In this document: positions 50,422-60,107 of the stretch, one piece after another
Layout of the letters: each line of letters starts with the position of its first letter
Numbering within the stretch: position 1 is the first letter of the stretch
Source: Pseudomonas poae
GTDB lineage: Bacteria; Pseudomonadota; Gammaproteobacteria; Pseudomonadales; Pseudomonadaceae
Direction: 5' to 3'
Length of the DNA: 64,000 nt
NCBI GenBank assembly: GCA_004000515.1
Contig: CP034537.1
Span: forward strand, 3,734,001 to 3,798,000
Position numbers and translations under genes: made by a program
Notes under the pieces: generated by a model
Told to the model about the DNA's origin: nothing
The model's input: the letters and a program-made list of their open reading frames with translations, nothing else
Database searches by the model: none

Positions 50422-51387
50422 ATGCCCATCGTCGCCAAACCCTATGACCTGATAGATCAGGCCAGCCCGGCTCGCCCGGTCCGTGTCTCCACACCGATCA
50501 AGACCCTGCAGGTGGTGCCCGCGCGGCATCCCTGGCGCTGGGCGGGGTCGATCTTCGCCGCGCTGGTGCTGTTGGGCATCGTGCATTCGCTGGCCACCAA
50601 CCCGCGTTGGGAGTGGGGCGTGTTCGGCCAGTGGTTCTTCTCGCCCTCGGTGCTGCGCGGTCTTGGGCAGACGCTGTTGCTGACCTTGCTGAGTACGGTG
50701 TTCAGCATCCTGCTCGGCACTGCATTGGCGTTGGCGCGGCTGTCGGGCTCGCCGCTGCTGGCGGCGCTGGCCTGGGGGTACATCTGGTTTTTCCGCTCGA
50801 TGCCGGCGTTGCTGGTGCTGATCATCCTGTACAACTTTGCTTATCTGTATGACCACATCGTGCTCGGCGTACCGTTCACCGACGTGGTGTTCGCCGAATG
50901 GTCCACGGTGGACGTGCTCAGCCAGTTCACCGTGGCGGTGCTGGGCTTGAGCCTGATGCAAGCGGCGTATGCGGCGGAGATCATTCGCGGCGGCCTGATC
51001 GGCGTCGACGCCGGCCAGCATGAAGCGGCGGCGGCCCTCGGTTTGCCGGCTTCGCGACGCATCTTCCGGATCATCCTGCCCCAGGCGCTGCGTTCGATCT
51101 TGCCGTCGGGTTTCAACGAGATCATCGGCCTGGTCAAGGGTACCTCCATCGTCTACGTGCTGGCCCTGCCGGAGCTGTTCTACACCGTGCAGGTCATCTA
51201 CAACCGCACCCAGGCGGTGATTCCGCTGCTGATCGTGGCCACCGTGTGGTACCTGATCATCACCACCGTGCTCACCAGCGCGCAGTACTACGTCGAGCGC
51301 TACTTCGCCCGTGGCACTGCGCGCGTGCTGCCGCCCACACCGTTGCAACGCATCCGCCGCTGGCTCAAGGAGAAAAGCCATGAGTGA
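50422..51387 (+). CDS. Amino-acid-type ABC transporter permease
   Basis: 321-residue permease of the polar amino-acid family with an extended N-terminus (MPIVAKPYDLIDQASPARPV) before the first membrane segment. The inner-membrane docking loop AAYAAEIIRGGLIGVDAGQH followed by EAAAALGLPASRRIFRIILP is intact. It starts 26 bases after the TonB receptor and its end overlaps the ATPase gene by eight bases. It forms one importer with the next two genes. Confidence 0.9.
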   Translation: MPIVAKPYDLIDQASPARPVRVSTPIKTLQVVPARHPWRWAGSIFAALVLLGIVHSLATNPRWEWGVFGQWFFSPSVLRGLGQTLLLTLLSTVFSILLGTALALARLSGSPLLAALAWGYIWFFRSMPALLVLIILYNFAYLYDHIVLGVPFTDVVFAEWSTVDVLSQFTVAVLGLSLMQAAYAAEIIRGGLIGVDAGQHEAAAALGLPASRRIFRIILPQALRSILPSGFNEIIGLVKGTSIVYVLALPELFYTVQVIYNRTQAVIPLLIVATVWYLIITTVLTSAQYYVERYFARGTARVLPPTPLQRIRRWLKEKSHE

Positions 51388-52153
51388 CGCACGCGCCGGC
51401 CGCATTCAGATCCAGGGCGTGGGCAAGCGCTTTGGCAACCAGCAGGTGTTGAAAGACATCGACCTGACCATCGACCCGGGCAAGGTCACGGTGATTCTCG
51501 GGCCTTCCGGCTCAGGCAAGTCGACCTTGCTGCGCACCATCAATCACCTGGAAAAGATCGACAGCGGGCACATCACCATCGACGGTGAATACGTCGGTTA
51601 CCGGCGCAAGGGTGACCTGCTCTATGAGTTGAAAGAGCGCGAAATTCTCAAGCGCCGTATCGACGTCGGCTTTGTGTTCCAGAACTTCAACCTGTTCCCG
51701 CACCTTACCGCCTGGGAAAACATCGCCGAAGCGCCCCTGGCCCACAAGCGCTGGAGCAAGGCCGAGGCGCAAACCAAGGCGGCCGAGTTGCTGGCCAAGG
51801 TTGGCCTGGCGGACAAGGTCGATGCCTACCCACGCCAGCTCTCCGGCGGCCAGCAACAGCGCGTCGCCATCGCGCGTGCCCTGGCGCTGGACCCCAAGGT
51901 GCTGCTGTTCGACGAACCCACCTCGGCCCTCGACCCGGAGCTGGTGGGCGAAGTGCTCGACGTGATCAAGGGCCTGACGCAACTGGGCGTGACCCTGGTG
52001 ATCGTTACCCACGAAATCGGCTTTGCCCGCGAAGTCGCCGACCACGTGGTGTTCCTCTGCGACGGCCAGTTGATCGAAGAAGGGCCGCCAGAACAGATTT
52101 TCCGCCAACCCCGACATCCCCGCACCGTGGCCTTTCTCGGCAAGGTGCTTTAG
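51380..52153 (+). CDS. Amino-acid-type ABC transporter ATPase
   Basis: 257-residue GlnQ-type ATPase. Walker A GPSGSGKSTLLR, Q-loop GFVFQNFNLFPHLT, signature [15 protein letters not shown], Walker [15 protein letters not shown] and switch [16 protein letters not shown] are intact. ATG 51380 (MSDARAGRIQIQG) overlaps the permease end and has AGGAGAAAAG upstream. It is close in layout to the ATPase at 16184. Confidence 0.92.
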   Translation: MSDARAGRIQIQGVGKRFGNQQVLKDIDLTIDPGKVTVILGPSGSGKSTLLRTINHLEKIDSGHITIDGEYVGYRRKGDLLYELKEREILKRRIDVGFVFQNFNLFPHLTAWENIAEAPLAHKRWSKAEAQTKAAELLAKVGLADKVDAYPRQLSGGQQQRVAIARALALDPKVLLFDEPTSALDPELVGEVLDVIKGLTQLGVTLVIVTHEIGFAREVADHVVFLCDGQLIEEGPPEQIFRQPRHPRTVAFLGKVL

Positions 52154-52171
52154 TTCAAGGAGTGACTGCCC

Positions 52172-53095
52172 ATGTTTATTTCTACTGCCCGCGTGGCCCT
52201 GCTGGCACTCGCCGTCAGCACTGCGCAAAGCGCGTTCGCCGTGCAACAGGTCGACCTCAGCCCCGACCGCGTGCGCATTCATGTGCCGCGCAACGAAGCG
52301 GCCATTGCCCAGATCCCGCCGGGCTTCAAGTTCGCCCAGCCGGGCAAATTCACCGTGGCCGTGTCCGGCGTGGCCGGGCCACCGCTGGCGCTGTTGGCCA
52401 ATGACGACAAGACCACTATCGGCAGCGAAGCCGACACCGCGCAGTTGGTGGCCGACAGCCTGGGCCTGCAACTCAATGTGGTGCAGACCAGTTGGGAAGA
52501 CTGGCCGTTGGGCGTCAGCTCGGGCAAATACGATGCGGTGATCAGCAACGTTACGGTGACCGAGGCGCGCAAGAAACGCTTCGACTTCGCCACCTATCGC
52601 CAGGATGTGCTCGGGTTCTATGTGAAGAGCACCAGCAAGATCACTGAAATCAAACAGGCTCCGGACATCGCCGGCTTGAAGATCATCGTCGGCTCCGGCA
52701 CCAACCAGGAAAAAGTCCTGCTGGCCTGGAACGATGCCAACGAAAAAGCCGGCATCAAGCCTGCGCTGTTGCAGTACTTCGACGACCAGGCCGCCGCGCA
52801 ACTGGCGGTGCAATCCGGGCGCAGTGATGCGCTGTTCGGGCCCAACTCGGTGTACGCCTATTCGGCGGCGATCACCGGCGGCATCAAGCGCGTCGGTACT
52901 GTCAACGGCGGCTGGCCGTTGCAGGCGGATATCGCCGTGACCACGCGCAAGGACAACGGCTTGGTCAAGCCGATCCACACCGCGCTGGAAGGCGCGATTG
53001 CTGGCGGCCAGTACGAGCAGGTGCTGCAACGCTGGGGCCTGGATGTAGAACGCGTCGACAAGTCGCTGATCAACCCACCGGGCCTGCCGGATTAA
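52172..53095 (+). CDS. ABC transporter substrate-binding protein (SBP_bac_3 type)
   Basis: 307 residues. The signal peptide is about residues 1-23 (TAQSAFAVQQ). Family features are FTVAVSGVAGPPLALLANDD, the TAQLVADSLGLQLNVVQTSW segment, KYDAVISNVTVTEARKKRFD and the hinge PDIAGLKIIVGSGTNQEKVL. AAGGAGTG precedes the ATG. It delivers the ligand to the permease and ATPase just upstream. Family ligands are amino acids or small organic amines, which fits the amine oxidase gene that follows. Confidence 0.87.
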   Translation: MFISTARVALLALAVSTAQSAFAVQQVDLSPDRVRIHVPRNEAAIAQIPPGFKFAQPGKFTVAVSGVAGPPLALLANDDKTTIGSEADTAQLVADSLGLQLNVVQTSWEDWPLGVSSGKYDAVISNVTVTEARKKRFDFATYRQDVLGFYVKSTSKITEIKQAPDIAGLKIIVGSGTNQEKVLLAWNDANEKAGIKPALLQYFDDQAAAQLAVQSGRSDALFGPNSVYAYSAAITGGIKRVGTVNGGWPLQADIAVTTRKDNGLVKPIHTALEGAIAGGQYEQVLQRWGLDVERVDKSLINPPGLPD

Positions 53096-53107
53096 GGAGC
53101 GTCACAC

Positions 53108-54691
53108 ATGGGACTGACACGACGTGAAGCGCTGTCGAGCATCGCTGCGGTAGGCGGCGAAAAGGCCGTCAAGGATGCATTGGCGGTACTGGGCCTGGGG
53201 CCTTCGTCACACCGCCGCCCGCAACCGCTGAAACTCAAGGACGGCCTGGGGCAGGGCACCCGCGTGCTGGTGCTGGGCGCCGGGATTGCCGGGCTGGTGA
53301 CCGCCCTGGAACTGACCCGCGCCGGGTTCGCGGTGCAAGTGCTGGAGGCCCGTGACCGGGTCGGCGGGCGGACCTGGACGATTCGTAACGGCGACCGCGT
53401 GGACTACAAGGACGGTCGCACGCAAACCGCCGCATTTGATCAAGGCCATTACTTCAACGCTGGGCCTGCGCGCATACCCAGCCAGCACCGCACGATTCTC
53501 GACTATTGCAGCGAGCTGGGTGTGCCGCTGGAAGTGCTGGTCAACAGCAGCCACGGCGCACAGGTACGGCCGGATATCACCCAGCCCGCGTTCAGCGTCG
53601 GCCAGGCGATCAACGATGCGCGCGGACATTTGTCCGGCTTGCTGGCCAAGGCCGTGCAACGCGATGCCCTCGACGATGTGTTGAGCAGTGAAGAACGCAC
53701 GCGCTTGCTGGCGTTCTTGCAGGTGTACGGCGACTTGTCGCAAGAGCTGGCCTTTGAGGGCACGATTCGTTCGGGGCACCTGGAATCACCCGCTCACCCC
53801 GGCGCTTTACCGGCCAGCCGCAGCCCGCTGTCGTTGGACCAACTGCTGCATCCGGAACTCTGGGGCGCGTTGCTGCACACCGAATTCCCGGAGTTCTCCG
53901 CCACCATGTTCCAACCGGTGGGCGGCATGGACCGCATCACCGATGCCTTTTACGCACGGGTGCGCGATCACATTCAATTGGGCGCCCATGTGCGGCAGAT
54001 CCGCCAGTTGGAAGACGGCGTGGCGGTGACCTACCACGACAAGCACAGTGGCCGTGAACACGTGGTGCGTGCCGACTACCTGGTCTCGACCCTGCCACTG
54101 CCGCTGCTGGCCAAGCTCGACACGGATTTCAGCGACCCGATCAAGGCCGCCTTGCTCAGTACCCGCAGCGACCAGGCGACCAAAGTGGCGTGGCAATCGC
54201 CGCGCTTCTGGGAAACCGACTACCGCACCTACGGCGGCCTGTCCTGGATCGAACACCCGGCGCGCCTGCTGTGGTACCCGAGCAACGACCTCAACACCCG
54301 CGAAGGCTTGCTGGTGGCGGGCTACGTGACCGGGGAGGGCGCGGACGTATTTGGCGCGCAGCCTTTCGACAAACAGTACGCCACCTCCAAAGAAGCCGTG
54401 GAGCTGCTGCACCCCGGCTATTCCAAACACCTGCGCAACCCGCTGGCGGTGTCCTGGGAGCAGATCCCCTACAGCGAAGGTCCGTGGCTGCAACGTGAAC
54501 ACTTCCCAGCGGACGCCAGCGCCTTGCTCGAAGCCGGCCATGGCCGCGTGTACTTCGCCGGTGACGGTTTGGTGCAGAGCGGGGTGGGCATCTGGCAGGA
54601 ATCGGCGGCTAACTCGGCGCGCCATGTGGTCGGGCAACTGGCCGAACGCGTGACCCAACAACGACAGATCGCGGCAGTGGCCGCTTCTTAA
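53108..54691 (+). CDS. Flavin monoamine oxidase family protein
   Basis: 527-residue FAD-dependent amine oxidase. The FAD Rossmann motif is [20 protein letters not shown] followed by [17 protein letters not shown], and the C-terminal FAD motif is [40 protein letters not shown] is typical of the L-amino-acid/monoamine oxidase group. An Arg-Arg start ([16 protein letters not shown]) resembles a Tat signal but lacks a convincing hydrophobic core. It should oxidise an amine to an imine, releasing peroxide; the RidA gene 11 bases downstream fits hydrolysis of that imine. Confidence 0.88.
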   Translation: MGLTRREALSSIAAVGGEKAVKDALAVLGLGPSSHRRPQPLKLKDGLGQGTRVLVLGAGIAGLVTALELTRAGFAVQVLEARDRVGGRTWTIRNGDRVDYKDGRTQTAAFDQGHYFNAGPARIPSQHRTILDYCSELGVPLEVLVNSSHGAQVRPDITQPAFSVGQAINDARGHLSGLLAKAVQRDALDDVLSSEERTRLLAFLQVYGDLSQELAFEGTIRSGHLESPAHPGALPASRSPLSLDQLLHPELWGALLHTEFPEFSATMFQPVGGMDRITDAFYARVRDHIQLGAHVRQIRQLEDGVAVTYHDKHSGREHVVRADYLVSTLPLPLLAKLDTDFSDPIKAALLSTRSDQATKVAWQSPRFWETDYRTYGGLSWIEHPARLLWYPSNDLNTREGLLVAGYVTGEGADVFGAQPFDKQYATSKEAVELLHPGYSKHLRNPLAVSWEQIPYSEGPWLQREHFPADASALLEAGHGRVYFAGDGLVQSGVGIWQESAANSARHVVGQLAERVTQQRQIAAVAAS

Positions 54692-54702
54692 GGAGATTCA
54701 CC

Positions 54703-55137
54703 ATGAGCGACAGCATTCAACGCACCAGCGTCGGTAATTTCCCAATCTCGCAGACCGTTACCGTGCCGGCCTCTGCCAGCCTGGTTTTCGTCAGCGGCAC
54801 CTTGCCCGACCTGCACGATGCCAACGCCCCGGCGGGCACACCGGCGGCCTATGGCAATACCGAAGTGCAGACGGTGTCGGTGTTCAACAAGATCCGCCAG
54901 ATCCTGCGCCAGCAAGACCTGGACCTGGGGGACATCGTGCAGTTGCGCGTGTTCCTGGTGGGCGCCGAAGAGACCGGTGGCAAGCTGGATTTTGCCGGGT
55001 TGCAGGCCGGTTACACGCAGTTCTTTGGTACGCCTGAGCAACCGAACAAGCCAGCGCGGACGGCGTTGCAAGTGGTGGCGTTGCCACTGCCCGGAGCCTT
55101 GGTGGAAGTCGAAGCCATCGCCGCCAGAACGGCCTGA
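54703..55137 (+). CDS. RidA/YjgF-family enamine/imine deaminase
   Basis: 144-residue trimeric cytosolic protein of the Rid family. GNFPISQTVTVPASASLVFV is an extended N-terminus; QLRVFLVGAEE carries the substrate-binding Arg, and ARTALQVVALPLPGALVEVE ends the fold with the usual Glu. AAGGAG precedes the ATG. Such proteins hydrolyse reactive imines made by amine oxidases or PLP enzymes; its position after the amine oxidase supports that role. Confidence 0.88.
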   Translation: MSDSIQRTSVGNFPISQTVTVPASASLVFVSGTLPDLHDANAPAGTPAAYGNTEVQTVSVFNKIRQILRQQDLDLGDIVQLRVFLVGAEETGGKLDFAGLQAGYTQFFGTPEQPNKPARTALQVVALPLPGALVEVEAIAARTA

Positions 55138-55153
55138 TTCACACAATTAAAAA

Positions 55154-55235
55154 TGTGGGAGCGGGCTTGCCCGCGATAGCGGTGGGTCAGTAACTGATTA
55201 TTCAACTGATACACCGCGGGCAAGCCCGCTCCCAC
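55154..55235. repeat. REPIN, type B variant
   Basis: Arms TGTGGGAGCGGGCTTGCCCG and CGGGCAAGCCCGCTCCCACA enclose a 42-base spacer. The TTGCCCG variant replaces TTGCTCG. It lies between RidA and the LLM gene on the same strand and may reduce readthrough. Confidence 0.88.
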
Positions 55236-55263
55236 AGGGTTTATCTATTTCAGGAGCCTTTGT

Positions 55264-56616
55264 ATGTCCACCTCACCCCGGCAACTCAAATTCGGCGCCA
55301 TCCTCACTGGCGTCGGCACCGCGCAAAACGAATGGCTGCACCCGCAGATCCCCGGCAATGCCAGCGTCGATATCGACTGGTATCGCGCCCAGGCCAAACT
55401 GGCGGAGGCCGCCAAGTTTGACCTCGTATTCATCGTCGACAGCCCCTACATCACCCCGGATTCGGCGCCGCACTTCCTCAACCGCCTTGAGCCGTTGACC
55501 CTGCTCTCGGCTATCGCGGGCGCTACCTCGAAAATCGGCCTGGTGGCGACCCTCACCACCTCGTACACCGAACCCTTCAACGTGGCGCGCCAGTTCGCCT
55601 CGCTGGACCACATCAGCGGCGGCCGCGCCGGTTGGAACGTGGTTACCACGGGCCTGGAAGGCGCCGCCGGCAACTTCGGGCTTGAGCAACATATCGACCA
55701 CACTGAGCGCTACCGCCGCGCCGCCGAGCACTTGGATGTGGTGCAGGGCCTGTGGGACTCCTATGAAGACGACGCCTTTGTGCGCGACAAGCAGAGCAAG
55801 GTGTTCCTCGACCCACAACGCCAACATCGTCTCGACCACCACGGCGAGTTTTTCTCGGTGACCGGGCCGTTGAACATCGAGCGTTCGGCCCAAGGCCAGC
55901 CGGTGATTTTCCAGGCCGGTATTTCCGAGTCCGGGCGCAGCCTGGCGGCCAACTACGCCGAGGGAATCTTTGCCGGCGTAGGTAACTTTGAAGACGCCCA
56001 GGCGTACTACAGCGACATCAAAAAGCGTACGGCAGCTGCTGGGCGCAACCCCGATCACGTGACGATCTTGCCGGGTATCTCACCGATCATTGCCGACACC
56101 GACGAACAGGCCCAGGCCATCGACCGTGAACGCAACGGTGAACTGGACCTGAACAAGGCACTGGTGCAGCTGGGGCGGCCGTTCAACTACCACGATTTCA
56201 GCCAGTACCCACTGGACGAACCCTTCCCCGAACTGGGCGATTTGGGCAGCAACGGCTATCGCGGCCATGCCGAGAACATCAAGCAAGTCGCTCGTGACCA
56301 GGGCCTGACCTTGCGCCAGGCGGCGTTGCGTTTTGCCAAGCCATTCTCCAGCTTTGTCGGCTCGCCCAAGACCGTCGCGGATGAGATTGAGCGCTGGTTT
56401 GTCGAAGGTGCCGTGGACGGCTTCAACATCCATGTGGGCGCCCCGGATGACTTCGCCAAATTCACCGACCAGGTGCTGCCGTTGCTGCGTGAGCGCGGGT
56501 TGTTCCGCAGCGAGTACAGCCACAGCACCTTGCGCGGGCACCTGGGCCTGCCGGTGCCGGTCAACCGCCACACCGCCGCGCGCGCGGTTCAACCCTTGCA
56601 AGCGGTAGGTGCATAA
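55264..56616 (+). CDS. LLM flavin-dependent monooxygenase, NtaA/SnaA/DszA family
   Basis: 450-residue flavin-dependent oxygenase, paralogous to 27249-28580. Blocks: LKFGAILTGVGTAQNEWLHP, AEAAKFDLVFIVDS, ATLTTSYTEPFNVARQFASL, GRAGWNVVTTGLEGAAGNFG, GLWDSYEDDAFV and QPVIFQAGISESGRSLA. AGGAG precedes the ATG. It uses free reduced flavin from a reductase not encoded here. It probably cleaves a C-S or C-N bond of the compound handled by the preceding amine oxidase and RidA genes (inference). Confidence 0.9.
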   Translation: MSTSPRQLKFGAILTGVGTAQNEWLHPQIPGNASVDIDWYRAQAKLAEAAKFDLVFIVDSPYITPDSAPHFLNRLEPLTLLSAIAGATSKIGLVATLTTSYTEPFNVARQFASLDHISGGRAGWNVVTTGLEGAAGNFGLEQHIDHTERYRRAAEHLDVVQGLWDSYEDDAFVRDKQSKVFLDPQRQHRLDHHGEFFSVTGPLNIERSAQGQPVIFQAGISESGRSLAANYAEGIFAGVGNFEDAQAYYSDIKKRTAAAGRNPDHVTILPGISPIIADTDEQAQAIDRERNGELDLNKALVQLGRPFNYHDFSQYPLDEPFPELGDLGSNGYRGHAENIKQVARDQGLTLRQAALRFAKPFSSFVGSPKTVADEIERWFVEGAVDGFNIHVGAPDDFAKFTDQVLPLLRERGLFRSEYSHSTLRGHLGLPVPVNRHTAARAVQPLQAVGA

Positions 56617-57997
56617 ATGTCTCCAACAGCGTGAGCGCGGCGTTCGATTACCGCGTGCCGGCGATTGCCGGGTGTGCCTTGTTCATGGAATTGCTCGACG
56701 CCACGGCGGTGCTGACCGCATTGCCGCAAATGGCCACCGACTTCGGCGAGCCGGCGTTGCGCATGAACCTGGTGGTGTCGTTGTACCTGTTGGCGGCCGC
56801 GGTGTTTGTGCCGGCCAGCGGCTGGGCAGCGGACCGTTATGGGCCGCGCCGGGTGTTCCTCACGGCGATTGCGTTGTTCACCTGCGCCTCCCTGGCCTGT
56901 GCGTTGTCCAGTTCATTGCTGCAACTGTCACTGGCGCGCCTGGCCCAGGGGCGGGCGGGGCGATGATGGTCCCGGTGGGGCAGGTGATCCTGCTGCGCTG
57001 GGCCTCGCGGGACAACCTGCTGCGCGCCATGGCCTTTTCTTACCGCCCCCGCGTTGTTGGGGCCGGTGATCGGGCCACCGTTGGGCGGGGTGCTGGTGAC
57101 GTATGCGGCCTGGCAGTGGATTTTCCTGATCAACCTGCCCATTGGCGTTTTGGGTGTGTGGCTGGTGTGGCGCTACATCCCGGACTATCCGCCGGGTGAA
57201 GCCGGGCCGTTTGATGCGCGGGGTTGCTGCTGAGTGCGGCCAGCCTGGCGTGCCTGGTGTTTGCGTTTGAGGCATTGGGGCATGGACTGCTTGAGGCGTT
57301 GCCGATTGGCGGGTTGGTGCTGGCCGGTGCGCTGTTCGCCTGGCTTTACGTGATGCATGCGCGGCGTTGTGAACGGCCGTTGCTGGACTTGACGTTGTTG
57401 CGTATTCCGACTTTTTCCATCGCGATCTGGGGCGGGAATGTGTTCCGTCTTGGCAGCGGTGCGTTGCCGTTTCTGTTGGTGTTGTTGTTCCAGTTGGGGT
57501 TTGGCTTGAGCCCGCTGGCGGCGGGTTGCTGACGTTTGCCGGTGGCGCGGGGGCGTTGGCGATCAAGTTCGTGGCGGCGCCGATTGTGCAGCGGTTCGGG
57601 TTTCGCCAGACGTTGGTGGGCAATGCGTGTTTGTGTGGGTTGTCGATTATCGGGTGTGCGGTGTTTCGCGCGGATACGCCGTATCTGGTGATGGTGGGCG
57701 TGTTGTTTTTTGGCGGCGTGGCGCGGTCGCTGCAGATGAGTACGCTGGGGCGTTGACCTATGCCGACGTGCCGGCGGCGTTGTCCAGCCGCGCGAGTAGT
57801 TTGGCGGCGATGACGATGCAGTTGAGTTTGAGTTTGTCGGTGGGGGTGGCGGCGACGGTGCTTGGGGTGGTGCAGCGGTGGCGGGGGAATCGGTTGCTAC
57901 GGTTGAGAGTATTGTTGTGGTGGTGGTTTTTAGTGGGGTGGTGTGTGGGGCTTCGGTGGTTGTGTTTCGGCGGTTGCGGTCTGGGGCGGGGCTTTGA
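56617..57997 (+). pseudogene. MFS transporter (DHA2/EmrB type) with seven frameshifts
   Basis: A 14-segment-type MFS carrier is recognisable throughout (MELLDATAVLTALPQMATDF, GWAADRYGPRRVFLTAIALF, GPVIGPPLGGVLVTYAAWQW, LINLPIGVLGVWLVWRYIPD) but seven one-base indels break it: near 56620, 56948-56951, 57035-57038 (extra T), 57220-57223, 57523-57525, 57747-57750 and 57896. Repairing all gives 461 residues in one frame, stopping at 57995-57997. Most lie in short G runs, like the errors elsewhere, but the density is far higher, so true decay is possible. The ATG follows the LLM stop directly. It would export or import a pathway compound. Confidence 0.7.
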
Positions 57998-58324
57998 GTA
58001 CATATCCGTTTTTTGGGTGAGGGCTGGTATTGGTTCCGCTCTTACAGCGGGTCACTTTGGAAAAGAGCCCCAAAGTAACCAAAGGGCTCTTGCCCCAACA
58101 CTCGGCACCTCGCCTAGGCTCGGTGTGCCCTCACTCCGGCTTTGGAGCGTGGGCCGCCGCGATGGGCCATCTTGGCCCAGCGCGGCTAACCCGGCGTCCT
58201 GCCGGGTTACCCACGCTCCAAAGCCTGCGTTCGGCCAGCGTGTTTGACGGGGCGCTTCTAGATCAAAAGCAAGAGCGCGGCGGCCTTAGAGCCGACCGAG
58301 TTTTCAGTCGGAGTGAGTTCAAAC

Positions 58325-58426
58325 TGTGGGAGCTGGCTTGTCGGATCGCCGCACCGCTGCGATGCAGGCAACTCGGTACATCAGGCATACCCAGTTGATG
58401 CCATCGCAGGCAAGCCAGCTCCCACA
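58325..58426. repeat. REPIN type A inside composite copy 3
   Basis: The left arm starts TGTGGGAGCTGGCTTG and is interrupted by a short TCGGATCGCCGCACCG insertion before GCGATGCAGGC; the right arm GCAGGCAAGCCAGCTCCCACA is intact. The spacer matches copy 1. Confidence 0.85.
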
Positions 58427-58471
58427 GAAAAGCAGATTTCACAGGGTCAGGAAGCCGGACACGGTCAAAAA

Positions 58472-58561
58472 TGTGGGAGCGGGCTTGCTCGCGAATGCAG
58501 TGTGTCAGTCAACACATTCATTGGCTGATCCACCGCATTCGCGAGCAAGCCCGCTCCCACA
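58472..58561. repeat. REPIN type B inside composite copy 3
   Basis: Intact arms TGTGGGAGCGGGCTTGCTCG and inverse with GCGAATGCAGTGTGTCAG / CTGATCCACCGCATTCGC extending the stem. Same type as 33105-33194 and 22341-22430. Confidence 0.9.
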
Positions 58562-58594
58562 TTTGGATCTCCACTTTCAGGTAGACAGTGGTCT

Positions 58595-58655
<61 letters not shown>

Positions 58656-58955
58656 CTTTTGATCTTGATTTTGATCTTAGGCGCCCCGTTAAACCACGCT
58701 GGCCGAACGCAGGCTTGAATCCGTGGGTAACCCGGCAGGACGCCGGGTTAGCCGCGCTGGGCCAGGATGGCCGCGCTGGGCCAAGGATGGCCCATCGCGG
58801 CGGCCCACGGATTCAAGCCGGAGTGAGGGAACACCGAGCCTAGGCGAGGTGCCGAGTGGTGGGGCAAGAGCCTTTTGCTTACTTTTGGGCTCTTTCCAAA
58901 AGTGAGCCGCCGTAAGGGCGGAACCCATATCAGCCATCACCCAAACAACGGATAT

Positions 58956-59263
58956 GTACTCAACCAAAAAATGCAATTCTCTGATCATAAAAATCATAAA
59001 TATTAAAAATACTGATTATTAGCATATGACTACAAAGCCTTTTACAGACGTTTCTTAGACGAATACCTTTCAGTACAGAGACAACACACTCGACCCGACC
59101 CCTCGCATGGTGGAGGTGAGCACCGACCCAACCCAACTGCGAGGGGCCCCCTGATCATGACAACCTGACCGCTTAACCCGCCGCCACACCGTCCTTGCGT
59201 TTCCACCGCCGGCCAAGCCGAGCCACGGATTCGCTCGCCCAAAAAAATGATCAGGGTCACCGT
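58956..59263. other. Intergenic leader of the aldolase-SsuA-TonB-LLM operon
   Basis: 308 bases. The first 100 are AT-rich and likely hold the promoter. CCCCTCGCA (59099-59107) and TGCGAGGGG (59138-59146) form a perfect nine-base stem with a 30-base loop. A six-codon frame (ATG 59247, MIRVTV) ends in a TGA that overlaps the aldolase ATG (ATGA). No longer gene is convincing. Confidence 0.4.
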
Positions 59264-60097
59264 ATGAGCCATTCCACACTGTTCCCCCAAACCATCTACA
59301 CCTTGCCCTACGACAACAACCGCCTAGCCCTGGGCGCAGTGCCCAAGCTGGACGACCCCCTGCAAGAACGCGTGAACCGCAAGCAAAAACTCGCCGCCGC
59401 CTACCGCCTGTTCGGCCGCCTCGGCTACGAAGTCGGCGTAGCAGGGCACTTCACCGCCCGTGACCCGGTGCACCCGAACCACTACTGGATCAACCCACTG
59501 GGCGTACCGTTCTCGCAAATCACCGTCTCGCACCTGCTGCGTGTGGACAGCAACGGCCAAGTCGTCGAAGGCGAAGGCCTGCTTAACACCAGCGCCCTGG
59601 AACTGCACCACGACTTGCAACAGGCGCGCCCTGAAGTGGTCGGCATCGCCCACTTGCACGGCTTCCACGGTCGAGTGTGGTCGTCGCTGGGCCGCCTGTT
59701 TGACCCGATCACCGCCGAGTCTGGCGCGTTCCTCGATGACCAGGTGATCTTCCCGCGTCACACCTTGCGTACCGCCACTGGCGCTTTGGAACAAGACCGC
59801 AAGATCGTCGCCCAGGCCTTTGTCGAAACCTTCGCCCAGAACAACCTGCTGGTGTGGCAGAACCACGGCCTGTGGGTCACCGGCGAGACCGTGGAAAGCG
59901 CCGCCTGGCGTTTCATCCTCGCCGAAGACACCGCCCGTGTGCACCTGCTGGCGCACTCGGCGGGTGCACCGTTGATTCCTGCGCCGGATGCACTGGAAGG
60001 CGGTATCGACAGGGCGCGCCACGAGTTCTTCGCCTGGCTCAACTTCCTGCCGCTGTGGGACCAGATCCGCACTGAAGAACCCGACCTGCTCAACTAA
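59264..60097 (+). CDS. Class II aldolase/adducin-like protein
   Basis: 277-residue metal-dependent aldolase-fold protein. GRLGYEVGVAGHFTARDP, WINPLGVPFSQITVSHLLRV, ALELHHDLQQARPEVVGIAH with LHGFHGRVWSSLG (metal His pair region) and LLVWQNHGLWVTGETVESAA (third His) follow the family order. The enzyme class cleaves or epimerises hydroxy-acids and sugar phosphates; in catabolic islands it often has unassigned roles. AGGG lies eight bases before ATG 59264. It leads an operon with an SsuA-like protein, a TonB receptor and an LLM monooxygenase. Confidence 0.88.
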   Translation: MSHSTLFPQTIYTLPYDNNRLALGAVPKLDDPLQERVNRKQKLAAAYRLFGRLGYEVGVAGHFTARDPVHPNHYWINPLGVPFSQITVSHLLRVDSNGQVVEGEGLLNTSALELHHDLQQARPEVVGIAHLHGFHGRVWSSLGRLFDPITAESGAFLDDQVIFPRHTLRTATGALEQDRKIVAQAFVETFAQNNLLVWQNHGLWVTGETVESAAWRFILAEDTARVHLLAHSAGAPLIPAPDALEGGIDRARHEFFAWLNFLPLWDQIRTEEPDLLN

Positions 60098-60107
60098 GGC
60101 GCCCACC

